64,000 nt of DNA, taken from contig JAETSR010000006.1 in assembly GCA_021769555.1 (NCBI GenBank), positions 186,001-250,000 on the forward strand. Reading direction: 5' to 3'. Below are positions 29,616 through 38,334 of the stretch, piece by piece. This DNA is from Clostridiaceae bacterium. Lineage in GTDB: Bacteria > Bacillota > Clostridia > Oscillospirales > Acutalibacteraceae. The translations under genes were made by a program, and so were the position numbers. The notes below the pieces were generated by a model. That model was not told where the DNA came from and did not search any database. It saw only the letters and a list, made by a program, of their open reading frames with translations. Position 1 is the first letter of the stretch, and each line of letters opens with the position of its first letter.

Positions 29616-30359
29616 ATGCAAGAGTTTTTCATTCCCTGCGACGAAATCAGGCTTCACGCCAAGCTGGACATGCCCGAAGGCGCTGAAAAATGCCCGCTGA
29701 CAATCGTTATCCACGGCTTCACCGGCCACATGGAGGAGCGGCACATCGTGGCGGCGGCCAAAGCCATGAACGAGGCGGGCGCCGCCACTCTGCGGGTGGA
29801 GATGTACGGCCACGGCCAGAGCGGCGGCAGATTTGAGGACCACACGCTCTATAAGTGGGTCACCGGCGCGCTGGCTGTAGTTGACTATGCCAAGACCCTG
29901 GATTTTGTAACCGGCCTGTACCTGTGCGGACACTCCCAGGGCGGCCTGCTTACCATGCTTGTGGCGGGCATGAAACGCGGCGACTTCAAGGCCATCATAC
30001 CTCTCTCACCGGCATGGATGATACCGGACGGAGCGCGGGAGGGGAATCTGCTGGGCCAGGGCTTCGACCCCCTGCACATACCGGATATGCTCGAGTCCGG
30101 GGAAAGGAAGCTCAACGGAAATTATATCCGTGTGGCCCAGACCATACATGTGGAGGATGAAATCAGGCGCTATAACGGTCCGGTGCTCATTGTACAGGGC
30201 GACGCGGACGAGGCCGTGCCCTTAGAATACGCCCGGCGCGCGGCGGAGCTTTATGCCGACGCTGAGCTGGTGGTCGTGCCCGGTGACACCCACTGCTTTG
30301 ACCATCATTTGGAAATGATGACCGGCGCTGTTAAAGATTTCTTGATGAGACAGAGCTGA
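29616..30359 (+). CDS. Alpha/beta hydrolase, cinnamoyl/feruloyl esterase-like
   Basis: The 247-residue protein has an oxyanion-side 'VIHGFTGHMEERHI', the nucleophile elbow 'GHSQGG' (Ser about 107), the acid in 'VQGDADEAVPLEYA' (Asp about 193) and the His in 'VPGDTHCFDHH' (about 226-231). This matches small gut esterases of the cinnamoyl/feruloyl type that release hydroxycinnamic acids from plant esters. It has no signal peptide, so it acts inside the cell on imported esters. It is a single-gene unit with its own promoter. The exact substrate is uncertain; a general carboxylesterase is the alternative. Confidence 0.85.
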   Translation: MQEFFIPCDEIRLHAKLDMPEGAEKCPLTIVIHGFTGHMEERHIVAAAKAMNEAGAATLRVEMYGHGQSGGRFEDHTLYKWVTGALAVVDYAKTLDFVTGLYLCGHSQGGLLTMLVAGMKRGDFKAIIPLSPAWMIPDGAREGNLLGQGFDPLHIPDMLESGERKLNGNYIRVAQTIHVEDEIRRYNGPVLIVQGDADEAVPLEYARRAAELYADAELVVVPGDTHCFDHHLEMMTGAVKDFLMRQS

Positions 30360-30418
30360 TTGTCGCTTTTCGGTTTCAACATAAAACCGACAGTTGCATT
30401 TTCGCAAAAACGCCTCTC

Positions 30419-30447
30419 TTGCTTGCAACCGTCTCTTTTGGTATAAT
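30419..30447 (+). promoter_or_regulatory. Promoter of the XRE regulator/ABC exporter operon
   Basis: TTGCTT (30419-30424), a 17-base spacer and TATAAT (30442-30447) lie 31 bases before the regulator ATG (30479). Confidence 0.7.
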
Positions 30448-30478
30448 GCAACCAGACAGAAGAAAGGACGGTGGCAGA

Positions 30479-31372
30479 ATGCCAAATGTATTGAGCGAAC
30501 GCATTGCCGCCCTGCGAAAAGAGCGGGGGCTGACCCAAGAACAGCTGGGCAAGATGGTCGGGGTATCCTACCAGGCGGTGGGCAAGTGGGAGAAGGGCGG
30601 CGCGCCGGACGTGGAACTGCTGCCGGTGCTGGCCCGGGCGCTGGGGGTGAGTATTGACGCGCTCTTTGGGTTGGAGGGCGGGGAACAGGTAAACGCGGAG
30701 GACCTGGTGGGCCGCTGGCTGCGGTCCCTCCCTGAAAATGAGCGCATGAAGCGGTTCTGCAGGCTGGTGTGGGAGTGCATCCGCCACTTTTTGCCCAAAG
30801 GCCTGGATGTGCCGAAGATGGAGCCCCTGAAAAGCTGCCGCACCAATGTGGAAGGCCCGGACAAGATTATGTATACCGAGGTGCGGGGCGGCGGCGGGCT
30901 GCTCATGGACGTGCACGCTGAGGACATGACCTTTGTTACCCTCTGGCCTGAGCCAAAAGAGGGTTATGCCTCTTTCTTTGCGCCGATGGAGAGCTACCGC
31001 AGGCTGTTTACGGTGCTGGCAAAGCCCCACTGCCTGGAACTGCTGGACAGCCTGTACTGGCGCAAATCCAACTATTTTGTCCCCACAGTGATTGCCAGGC
31101 AGTCCGGCCTGCCGCTGGAGACCGTTACCGGCCTGTTGGAGGATTTGGAGGGCCTGCAGGTCCTCTGGTCCATGAAGCTGGAGCTGGAGGAAGGCGAGGT
31201 CAAGGCCTATAAGCTGGCAGAGCCCCTGACCCTGGTGCCGTTCCTGATGGCCGCCCAAGGCTTTATGGAAACCAGCTGCAACTATATGTATTTTTACGAT
31301 GATGAGCACCCCTTGCTGCGGGGCACAAAATGGAAACAAAAGGAGGATGGCAGCCATGAAAAGGGAGAATAA
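30479..31372 (+). CDS. XRE-family transcriptional regulator with large C-terminal domain
   Basis: The 297-residue protein begins with a Cro/CI-type helix-turn-helix (about 5-60: 'ERIAALRKERGLTQEQLGKMVGVSYQAVGKWEKGGAPDVELLPVLARALGVSIDALFG'). The remaining about 230 residues have no family I recognise; part of it looks like a winged-helix segment ('VIARQSGLPLETVTGLLEDLEGL', about 200-222). It is translated just before, and overlapping by 17 bases, an ABC exporter, so it probably senses a compound and controls that exporter. ATG 30479 is used rather than an earlier in-frame TTG that precedes the promoter. Confidence 0.85.
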   Translation: MPNVLSERIAALRKERGLTQEQLGKMVGVSYQAVGKWEKGGAPDVELLPVLARALGVSIDALFGLEGGEQVNAEDLVGRWLRSLPENERMKRFCRLVWECIRHFLPKGLDVPKMEPLKSCRTNVEGPDKIMYTEVRGGGGLLMDVHAEDMTFVTLWPEPKEGYASFFAPMESYRRLFTVLAKPHCLELLDSLYWRKSNYFVPTVIARQSGLPLETVTGLLEDLEGLQVLWSMKLELEEGEVKAYKLAEPLTLVPFLMAAQGFMETSCNYMYFYDDEHPLLRGTKWKQKEDGSHEKGE

Positions 31373-32987
31373 GAAAACCGCCGCTACTATGACCCATTAC
31401 CTAATAAAATTCCGCTGGCCGGTACTGCTGGGGGTGCTGCCCACAATCGCCGCCTACGGAATACAGGCCGGGAGCGCCCTGGTGACGGCCCAGGTGTTTC
31501 AGGCCGTATTTGAGGGCGATTTGCACGAAATGCTCCATTGTATGCTCCTGCTGATGGCTTTGTTCTTTATAATGCTGGTGGCGGGCGCCCTGGGAGAGAT
31601 TTTGCAGGCCCGGGCCATCCGCAAGCTAAATAATGCCCTGCGGCGGGATATTGCCTCCGCGCTGCTGGGGATGACCTATCAGGACTACCACAGCCAAGGC
31701 ACGGGGGAATACCTCTCACAGTTCACCAACGATGTGAACCAGATAGAAAACCTGGCCTGGAAGCCCTTCTTCCAGCTGATAGAGATGGGGGCCATGGCGG
31801 TGTTCAGCGTGCTGGCCCTGCTGACTATACACTGGTCCTTGGTGCTGGCCGCCCTGGTGACAACCGTGCTGATGCTCTTTGTGCCCCAGCTGTTCAATAA
31901 GCGGATGGAAAAGCTTGGCACTGTCTGCTCAGAGGAGCAGGCCGCCGCCACATCCGGCCTGAAGGACCTGCTCTCAGGCTGGGATGTGCTTCGGTCCTTC
32001 GGCAGGGAGAGCCGGTTTGCAGAGGGGTCCCGCCAGGCCAGCGAGCAGATTGAAAAGCCACGCTTCCGGCTGGCCTATGTGAAGGGCCTTGCTGGCTCAG
32101 GCGCGGGCTGCGTCAATGTCGCCTGCCAGGTGCTGACTACCGGGCTGGTAGGGCTTCTGGCCATATGGGGCTATACCCAGGCGGGCTCTCTGGCGGCGGG
32201 GGGCAATCTCTGCGGACAGCTTACCAACTCCCTGGGCACTGTTGCAGGGCTGCTGCTGTCCTTCTCCTCAAGCCGTCCCTTCTTCGGGAAAATCACGCTG
32301 GGCAGGGAGGAAACCGCTTTTGCGGAGGAAAACGTCTCAGTTCAAAGGGAAATCCGGGTGGAGGGCCTGTCGTATCAATATGACAAAAAGCCAGTTTTTG
32401 AGGACCTGTCCCTCCAATTCAAAAAGGGCGGCAAATACGCCGTCACAGGCCCCTCAGGCTGCGGGAAGTCCACCCTCTTGAAGCTCCTGCTGGGCTGGCT
32501 GCCGGACTATGGCGGTACTATCCTCTTTGACGGAAAGGACGCCAGGGACTTCACCCCGGAGCAGCTGGGGCGGCAGATGAGCTGCATAGAGCAGAACGTG
32601 TTCCTGTTCAACTCCACCATCCGGGACAATATCACCCTTGGCGAGGCGTTTTCCGACGCGCAGATGGAGAAGGCCCTGCGGGACAGCGCCCTTATGGGCG
32701 ACCTGGCCTCCATGCCCGAGGGGTTGGACACCATGGTGGGCGAGGAAGGCGGCAGTCTGTCCGGAGGGCAGAAGCAGCGGGTTGCCGTCGCCCGGGCCCT
32801 GATACATGACCGCTCCATCCTCCTTGTGGACGAGGGCACCAGCGCCCTGGACCAGCAGAACGCGGACATTGTGGAGAAAAGCCTGCTGGCAAACCCAGAG
32901 CTTACGCTGATTCTGGTGAGCCATCATCTGACAGGGGAGCGCAAAGGGCAGTTTACAAGAGTGTATGAGCTGGGAACCATAAGATAA
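31356..32987 (+). CDS. ABC exporter (fused membrane and ATPase domains)
   Basis: This 543-residue half-transporter has six membrane helices in residues about 15-300 and an ATPase domain (about 330-535) with Walker A 'GPSGCGKST', signature 'LSGGQKQR', Walker B 'ILLVDEGTSALD' (Gly instead of the more usual Ala after DE) and an H-loop 'VSHH'. It would work as a homodimer to export a peptide, lipid or drug. It overlaps the regulator gene and has its own AGGAGG site before ATG 31356. The cargo is unknown; there is no peptidase domain. Confidence 0.92.
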   Translation: MKRENKKTAATMTHYLIKFRWPVLLGVLPTIAAYGIQAGSALVTAQVFQAVFEGDLHEMLHCMLLLMALFFIMLVAGALGEILQARAIRKLNNALRRDIASALLGMTYQDYHSQGTGEYLSQFTNDVNQIENLAWKPFFQLIEMGAMAVFSVLALLTIHWSLVLAALVTTVLMLFVPQLFNKRMEKLGTVCSEEQAAATSGLKDLLSGWDVLRSFGRESRFAEGSRQASEQIEKPRFRLAYVKGLAGSGAGCVNVACQVLTTGLVGLLAIWGYTQAGSLAAGGNLCGQLTNSLGTVAGLLLSFSSSRPFFGKITLGREETAFAEENVSVQREIRVEGLSYQYDKKPVFEDLSLQFKKGGKYAVTGPSGCGKSTLLKLLLGWLPDYGGTILFDGKDARDFTPEQLGRQMSCIEQNVFLFNSTIRDNITLGEAFSDAQMEKALRDSALMGDLASMPEGLDTMVGEEGGSLSGGQKQRVAVARALIHDRSILLVDEGTSALDQQNADIVEKSLLANPELTLILVSHHLTGERKGQFTRVYELGTIR

Positions 32988-32993
32988 AGAACA

Positions 32994-33033
32994 CCTATTG
33001 CCGTCCGGGCTCAGAGGCCCCGGCGGCAATAGG
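32994..33033. terminator. Bidirectional terminator between convergent operons
   Basis: A 10-bp stem CCTATTGCCG/CGGCAATAGG (32994-33003, 33024-33033) with an inner GC-rich stem sits between the ABC exporter (plus) and the glycyl radical enzyme gene (minus). Confidence 0.8.
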
Positions 33034-33046
33034 CGTCTGTTATTTC

Positions 33047-35251
33047 TCAGGCTCCCTGAACCAGTATTCTGTCCACGACCAGCTTGCGGAACTCAGGAGT
33101 CAGAGAGCAGAAGTACGCGGTGAAGCCGGTAACGCGCACCACAAGGTCCGGGTATTTGTCCGGGTCCTTGTCTGCCTCCAGTATCTGTCTGCTGTCAATT
33201 ATATTTATATTGAGCAGCGTGCCGCCCTTCTGGAACAGGGTCAGGATGTAGTCGGCAATCTTCTGCACCGCCTCCTCGCCCCGGCCCATTCCGGGGTCCA
33301 GCTCCAGCTGCACCGGGGCCGTGTTTCCATAGCCCGGCTGTATGGCGCAGATGGAGTTGCTCATGGCCGTAAGGGCGCCGTCCTTGCGGAAGCCGGGATG
33401 GGGGTTGGCCCCATGGTTTATAGGCTCGAAGGCGCGGCGGCCGTTGGGTGTGGCCCCCACCTGCTTGCCCAGCACAATGGTGTTGGACCAGCTGAACCAG
33501 CCGGGGATGAACTCATAGTCCGGGTAGCTCTTGCTGACCTCGCGCACCTGGCCGGCGTAGGACTCTGAAATCTTCTGTGCCCAGCGGTCGCTGATGGTGT
33601 CCCCGCCGCCGTAGCGGGGAGCGGAGGCCAGCATACGCCGTACTATCTCGCCGCCCTCCTCCTGGAAATCGGTCTTCAGGTGCTTATAGAGCTCCTTCCA
33701 GCTCAGCCGGGACTCCTTCTCTATGCGCTGCTGCAGGGCCCCGAAGGAGTCCGCTACAGTGGCGATGGCTGTGCCGTCCATGCACATATTATAGTACATG
33801 GCCCCGCCGCAGGTCATGTCCAGCCCCTTTTCCACCGGCCCGTGGCTTATCAGGTTCAGCATGAGCTCGGGCTCGTTGTACTGCTGGTACTTGAGATGGA
33901 AGGCTATTCCCTCCGCCGTGACCTCCACCGCCCGGGCCATATGCCTCTCATAGAGCCTCCAAACCCTTTCGGTTGAATAGGGGCCCTCCTCTGCCATCAT
34001 CTCGTCCATGGCCACCTCGAAGACCTTCGCGCAGTTTATCTTTACGCAGTCGTTCAGGCAGTACTCCATGCCCGGCAGGCTCATCCAGTGACAGCCCACG
34101 GCTATGCGCTTTCTCGCAAGGCTTTCCGGGTACCCCAGGCGCATGAAGCCCCGGTTCAGGGCCTCGTCACCGGAGAAGCGGGGCCAGCCGTTGCGGTTTT
34201 TAAAGAGATAGTCCACCGCTCTGTGGAGGAAGTCCCGGTCTATGTTTCTGTCCACCCGCACGGTGATATTGCAGGCGGAGTCCAGCATATCCGCGCCCTC
34301 CAGCACCATATCGCTGAACTCGCTGAGCAGGGAGTTCCCCTGTTCGTCCGTGCCGCCTATCTGGTAGTAGTGGGGGTCGTTCAGCAGCAGGCACGCGATA
34401 TAGAAGACTGCCTCCTCCCGGGTTATGCGCCCGGCGGCAAGGTCCGCGTCATAATAGCGCTTGAGCACCTGGTCCAGCTGGAAGCCCGCGCCGTCCCGGT
34501 TATAGGTGCGGCTGGCCATATTGAACCAGCAGACCCACTGGCAGGCCTCCCGCATGGTCTTGGGGGCGCCGCTGAGGATATTCCTGTTGACCTCAGCCAT
34601 CTCAAGCAGGTTTTCCCTGAGAACAGGGTGCCGCTCCTCTTTCGCAAGGCGCTCCGCCTCCGCTATGGCCCGGCGCATCCAGTTCTGGACTCCCTGTATC
34701 ACCAGCTCCTCCGCGTCGTAGAACTCGCCGTGCTCCGGGTTCTTCTCCCGATAGGCCGCAAGCTTCTCCAGCAGGCCGCCCCAGCCCAGGGAGAGCCCCA
34801 GCTCATAATCGCCGCCAAAGTGGGCGTCTGAGCCGATACCGGGCACGATGCCGTACTTCTCCTGCTCGGGCTTCAGGTGGTCGTAGGAGTAGTCCGGGTT
34901 CCAGTTGAGCCCCTTTGCCGGGGACTTCTCGTCAAACCATATCATGCTGTACATCCACCGGCAGGAGAACGCGTCCACCGAGTCAATATACACGGGGTGC
35001 TCGCTCATGAGCTTGTGGAAGTTTTTGCTCCAGCCCTCATAGCCGTACCAGGAGCCGTTCTCATGGTTTGGAATGCAGTGGAACTGATAGTCGTCCGGCG
35101 CCGGGACGCTGCCGTAGTCGTCGCCGTCCTGGTACACCTTCATCTTCGACTTTATCCTGGTCTCCTCAATCTTGCGCTCCTTGAGTATCTTTATGCGGCG
35201 CCCAAAGTCCATGGGCTCCTCCGGACGAAAAATATTGAGCCTGTTTTCCAT
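33047..35251 (-). CDS. Glycyl radical enzyme of unknown substrate (PFL/dehydratase superfamily)
   Basis: The 734-residue enzyme has the two hallmarks of glycyl radical enzymes: the C-terminal 'VRVTGFTAYF' (radical Gly at about 709) and the active-site Cys loop, here 'IAVGCHWMSLPGMEY' with Cys387. In dehydratases, choline lyase and decarboxylases the Cys is normally followed by Val-Glu; here it is His-Trp-Met, and pyruvate formate-lyase's Cys-Cys pair is also absent. The reaction is thus not one of the standard types. It is encoded with its activase and with Gfo/Idh dehydrogenases and a sugar importer, so the substrate is probably a sugar, cyclitol or glycoside product. ATG 35251 follows AAAGGAT. 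Confidence 0.9.
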   Translation of the reverse strand: MENRLNIFRPEEPMDFGRRIKILKERKIEETRIKSKMKVYQDGDDYGSVPAPDDYQFHCIPNHENGSWYGYEGWSKNFHKLMSEHPVYIDSVDAFSCRWMYSMIWFDEKSPAKGLNWNPDYSYDHLKPEQEKYGIVPGIGSDAHFGGDYELGLSLGWGGLLEKLAAYREKNPEHGEFYDAEELVIQGVQNWMRRAIAEAERLAKEERHPVLRENLLEMAEVNRNILSGAPKTMREACQWVCWFNMASRTYNRDGAGFQLDQVLKRYYDADLAAGRITREEAVFYIACLLLNDPHYYQIGGTDEQGNSLLSEFSDMVLEGADMLDSACNITVRVDRNIDRDFLHRAVDYLFKNRNGWPRFSGDEALNRGFMRLGYPESLARKRIAVGCHWMSLPGMEYCLNDCVKINCAKVFEVAMDEMMAEEGPYSTERVWRLYERHMARAVEVTAEGIAFHLKYQQYNEPELMLNLISHGPVEKGLDMTCGGAMYYNMCMDGTAIATVADSFGALQQRIEKESRLSWKELYKHLKTDFQEEGGEIVRRMLASAPRYGGGDTISDRWAQKISESYAGQVREVSKSYPDYEFIPGWFSWSNTIVLGKQVGATPNGRRAFEPINHGANPHPGFRKDGALTAMSNSICAIQPGYGNTAPVQLELDPGMGRGEEAVQKIADYILTLFQKGGTLLNINIIDSRQILEADKDPDKYPDLVVRVTGFTAYFCSLTPEFRKLVVDRILVQGA

Positions 35252-35291
35252 AACGCACATCCTTTCACTATAGTAATGCTCCCCCGCGGCC

Positions 35292-36194
35292 CTAGCCAAC
35301 CCTCACCGGCAGGCCCGAGCGCTTCTCCGCCGCCTGCCTGAGCTTCTCGGCGAAATCCGCGGATGAGGGGCGGGACCCTTTGAAGCTGTTATTCGCCTCA
35401 AGGGCCTGGTATTTGCTCTCGCCCAGGGGGTTAAAGAGCAGCAGCTCATAGTACTGCGCGCCCCCAAGGCCTCCCACAAACTCAGCTATATTGCCAATCT
35501 CCTCTTCGGTGTCGTTGACGCCGGGTATGACAGGGGTTCTGACAAGGAAATCCTTTCCCGACTCAGCCACCTTTTTGGCATTCTTCAATATCCTGTCGTT
35601 TCCGACTCCCGTCCACTTCTTATGCGCCGCCGCGCTGAAGATTTTTATATCGAACATCACAAGGTCCACTAACGGCAGCAGGCTCTCGTATATGTGCCAG
35701 GGGGCGTGCATATTGGTCTCAAGGGCCGTGGAGATTCCCTCGGCCTTTATAGCTTCCAGCAGCGCCCTTGCAAACTCCAGCTGGGTCGTAAGCTCTCCCC
35801 CGGAGAGGGTAACGCCGCCTCCGGAGTTCTCATAATAGGCCCGGTCCTGAAGTATCTCATCCATGACCTCCTTCACCGTCATCTCCCTGCCGGAGATGAC
35901 CAGCGCACCGGTAAAGCAGCTTTCGGCGCAGGCCCCGCAGCCGGTGCAGAGAGCACGGTCATAGCAAAGCGCCCCGTTTTCTATCCCCCTTGCCCCGGAG
36001 GGGCAGGCGCTTACACACGCGCCGCAGCCCAGGCACTTCTCCGGGTAGACCATCAGCTGGGGGCGGATTTGCAGGGTCTCAGGGTTATGGCACCACTTGC
36101 AGGCCATATTGCAGCCCTTTAGGAACACCGTCGTGCGTATGCCGGGGCCGTCCCTCAGTGAAAATCTCTCAATTTCTGTAATAATGCCTTTCAT
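35292..36194 (-). CDS. Glycyl radical enzyme activating enzyme (radical SAM)
   Basis: The 300-residue protein has the radical SAM motif CNMACKWC (Cys28, 32, 35), two ferredoxin-type cluster motifs ('CLGCGACVSACP', 'CTGCGACAESC') in an insert typical of activases for non-PFL glycyl radical enzymes, and 'GGGVTLSGGELTTQ' for SAM binding. It generates the glycyl radical on the enzyme encoded 40 bases downstream. The two extra clusters point to the dehydratase/lyase group rather than PFL. It belongs to the long sugar operon. Confidence 0.95.
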   Translation of the reverse strand: MKGIITEIERFSLRDGPGIRTTVFLKGCNMACKWCHNPETLQIRPQLMVYPEKCLGCGACVSACPSGARGIENGALCYDRALCTGCGACAESCFTGALVISGREMTVKEVMDEILQDRAYYENSGGGVTLSGGELTTQLEFARALLEAIKAEGISTALETNMHAPWHIYESLLPLVDLVMFDIKIFSAAAHKKWTGVGNDRILKNAKKVAESGKDFLVRTPVIPGVNDTEEEIGNIAEFVGGLGGAQYYELLLFNPLGESKYQALEANNSFKGSRPSSADFAEKLRQAAEKRSGLPVRVG

Positions 36195-36267
36195 GACTTC
36201 TCCCCTTTTATAAAAATTTGGCGCGGCGGCGAGGCCGCCGCACCGGGGTCAACGTAAAACTGCTCTA

Positions 36268-37395
36268 TTACCTGCTCAGCTCCTCAAAACGCACCTCTCT
36301 GCCGAGCTCAGAGGACTTGTAGAACGCCTCGATGATGGAGACGACGTTCATGACCTCCTCCCGCTTGATGGGGTACTCCTCCATGGTCATATCCCCGTCC
36401 AGCACCTTGAGGATATAGTCGAACTCGTGGATATGCCCGGTAAAGTCCGACAGGGCCGAATACTCGTCCGGGAATATCCGGGGTATAACGTCCGTCTGGA
36501 AGGTCCCCTGGGTGGTCAGCAGCCGCAGGCCGTCGTCGCCTATGGTAAGGCCGCCCTTGTCGCCGCAGATACTCACCGTATTGCAGTTGGGCTGGTTCAG
36601 GGCCCAGGATATCTTGAAGGTGACGGTCATGCCGTTATCCAGCCTGATATAGCCGTTGGAGAACTCCTCCACGTCAAACTCCTTCATATCGAACTTTCTG
36701 GGGGTGAAAAGGCCTGTGGGCGCGCCGCTCTCGGCGTTGGAGAAGGTGACGTTCTCCTCCCTGTTCGCAATCTTCGTCACGGCGCTGCCGCTTACGGCGG
36801 TCATTTTTGGGTTGCCGGAGATGTACATCAGGTAGTCGCACATATGCACGCCCAGGTCGCAGAAGGACCCGCCCACATTCTCCTTGGCCATATGGAACAT
36901 GCCCCAGCGGGGAATGCCGCGCCGCCGCACCAGGTTAAGGTCCGCGTAGTAGACATTCCCAAGGCAGCCGTCTTTAGCGAGCTCCGCGGCGGCGGCGAAG
37001 CCGCCGGTAAAGCGCAGGGACTGTATTACAAACAGCTGCCTGCCCGCGGCCTCAGCCGCCTCAAACATCTCCCTGGCGTCCGACCGGCTCATGGCAACGG
37101 GCTTTTCGCATATCACATGGCACCCGGCCTCAAAGCCCATAAGGGTGTACTTCTTGTGGTAGGCGTTGGGGGTGCAGACGGATATGATGTCCGGCTTTAC
37201 CTCCTCGAGCATTTTCCGTGGGTCGGTATAATACTTCGGTATGCCGTGGCGCTGGGCGGTCTCCCTTGCGGCCTGTTCGCGTATGTCCGCCACAGCAGCC
37301 AGCTCCACCCTGTCCCCCATGGCCTTATAGGCCGGGATATGGGCGGCGTTGCATATCATGCCGTTGCCGATAATGGCAGCCTTATATGTTTTCAT
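36268..37395 (-). CDS. Gfo/Idh/MocA family dehydrogenase (copy C)
   Basis: The 375-residue protein has a dinucleotide-binding start ('KAAIIGNGMICNAAHIPAY'), the catalytic Lys in 'CEKPVAMS' and the 'GGSFCDLGVHMCDYLMYI' block (Asp and His of the active site). Members oxidise or reduce hydroxyls of sugars, cyclitols and glycosides with NAD(P). It is one of three intact paralogs in the operon, next to a TIM-barrel isomerase and the glycyl radical pair. It probably handles an oxidised sugar intermediate. Confidence 0.9.
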   Translation of the reverse strand: MKTYKAAIIGNGMICNAAHIPAYKAMGDRVELAAVADIREQAARETAQRHGIPKYYTDPRKMLEEVKPDIISVCTPNAYHKKYTLMGFEAGCHVICEKPVAMSRSDAREMFEAAEAAGRQLFVIQSLRFTGGFAAAAELAKDGCLGNVYYADLNLVRRRGIPRWGMFHMAKENVGGSFCDLGVHMCDYLMYISGNPKMTAVSGSAVTKIANREENVTFSNAESGAPTGLFTPRKFDMKEFDVEEFSNGYIRLDNGMTVTFKISWALNQPNCNTVSICGDKGGLTIGDDGLRLLTTQGTFQTDVIPRIFPDEYSALSDFTGHIHEFDYILKVLDGDMTMEEYPIKREEVMNVVSIIEAFYKSSELGREVRFEELSR

Positions 37396-37422
37396 AACAA
37401 GTTCTCCTTTTCATAATATGGC

Positions 37423-38310
37423 TCAGTATTCGCCGGCAAGGCAGAGCTTCAGGTGGTCCAGAGCCTGCTTATTGTAACGGCGGGGATTGTCGGTGAACTC
37501 CAGCTCGACGGACAGATTGCCGTTATAGCCCACATTCTTCAGGGCCCCTATGACAGCGGTATAGTCCGTTATGCCGCAGCCGGCGGGGATATTGCTTCTG
37601 GACACGGCGTCGCAGTCCTTGCAGTGGACGTTGAAGATATGCTCCCCGCCCAGAACATAAATGCTCCACTCCGGGTCGATATGCTGGGCCACCAGGTGGT
37701 TTGTGTCCAGCTGTATGCCAAAGTCCGGGTCGTTTATGTCCTCGAGCAGCTTCAGCATGGCGTGGGGCGTGGAGATTACGGAGCCGGGGAAACACTCCAC
37801 GGACATGCGCAGGCCGTGCTTCTTTGCAATGGCCAGGCACCTGCGGTAGCTCTCTATAAGGGTCTCCCAGTCCTTCTTATAGCAGTAGCCGGCGGGCATA
37901 CGGTAGCTCTGCTTTATGGCGGGGGCGGCGGGGTTAAAGTTCCAGCCTTTGGTGCCAAAGGGCAGCGGCACCAGGGTGGAGACTATCTTGCAGCCGATAT
38001 TTACCGCCGTTACCGCGGCCTTTTCAAAATGTGCCAGGCAGTCCGCGTTCCGGGCGCTGTCCGGGTCGTTCCAGCCGGCCTCCTGGAATACGAACACGTT
38101 GGGCTCAAGGCCGATGGAGCGGGAGTGCTCCCCAAGGGCGCCTGCGGCCTCCTTTGTAAAGAACTGGTCCAGTGCCTCGGGTGTGCCCAGATAGTCCACG
38201 CCCTCAAAGCCCAGGGCGCGAATCTCGCTGGCGATTTTAATAAGGGAATCCCCCTTTGGCATATCCTCAGGTATGGGCGTCCAGCCCCAGGCGACGTTTG
38301 CTAGTTTCAT
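37423..38310 (-). CDS. Sugar phosphate isomerase/epimerase-like TIM-barrel protein
   Basis: The 295-residue protein belongs to the xylose-isomerase-like (AP endonuclease 2) barrel family. Likely metal ligands are Glu in 'MSVECFPG', Asp in 'IQLDTNHL', His in 'FNVHCKDCD' and Glu in 'SVELEFTD'. Relatives isomerise or epimerise keto-sugars, and some cleave 3-keto-glycosides by elimination. Between two Gfo/Idh genes, it probably acts on the keto product of one of them. It has no signal peptide. Confidence 0.88.
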   Translation of the reverse strand: MKLANVAWGWTPIPEDMPKGDSLIKIASEIRALGFEGVDYLGTPEALDQFFTKEAAGALGEHSRSIGLEPNVFVFQEAGWNDPDSARNADCLAHFEKAAVTAVNIGCKIVSTLVPLPFGTKGWNFNPAAPAIKQSYRMPAGYCYKKDWETLIESYRRCLAIAKKHGLRMSVECFPGSVISTPHAMLKLLEDINDPDFGIQLDTNHLVAQHIDPEWSIYVLGGEHIFNVHCKDCDAVSRSNIPAGCGITDYTAVIGALKNVGYNGNLSVELEFTDNPRRYNKQALDHLKLCLAGEY

Positions 38311-38334
38311 TTATTCTCCTCCTATAGGTTTCTG

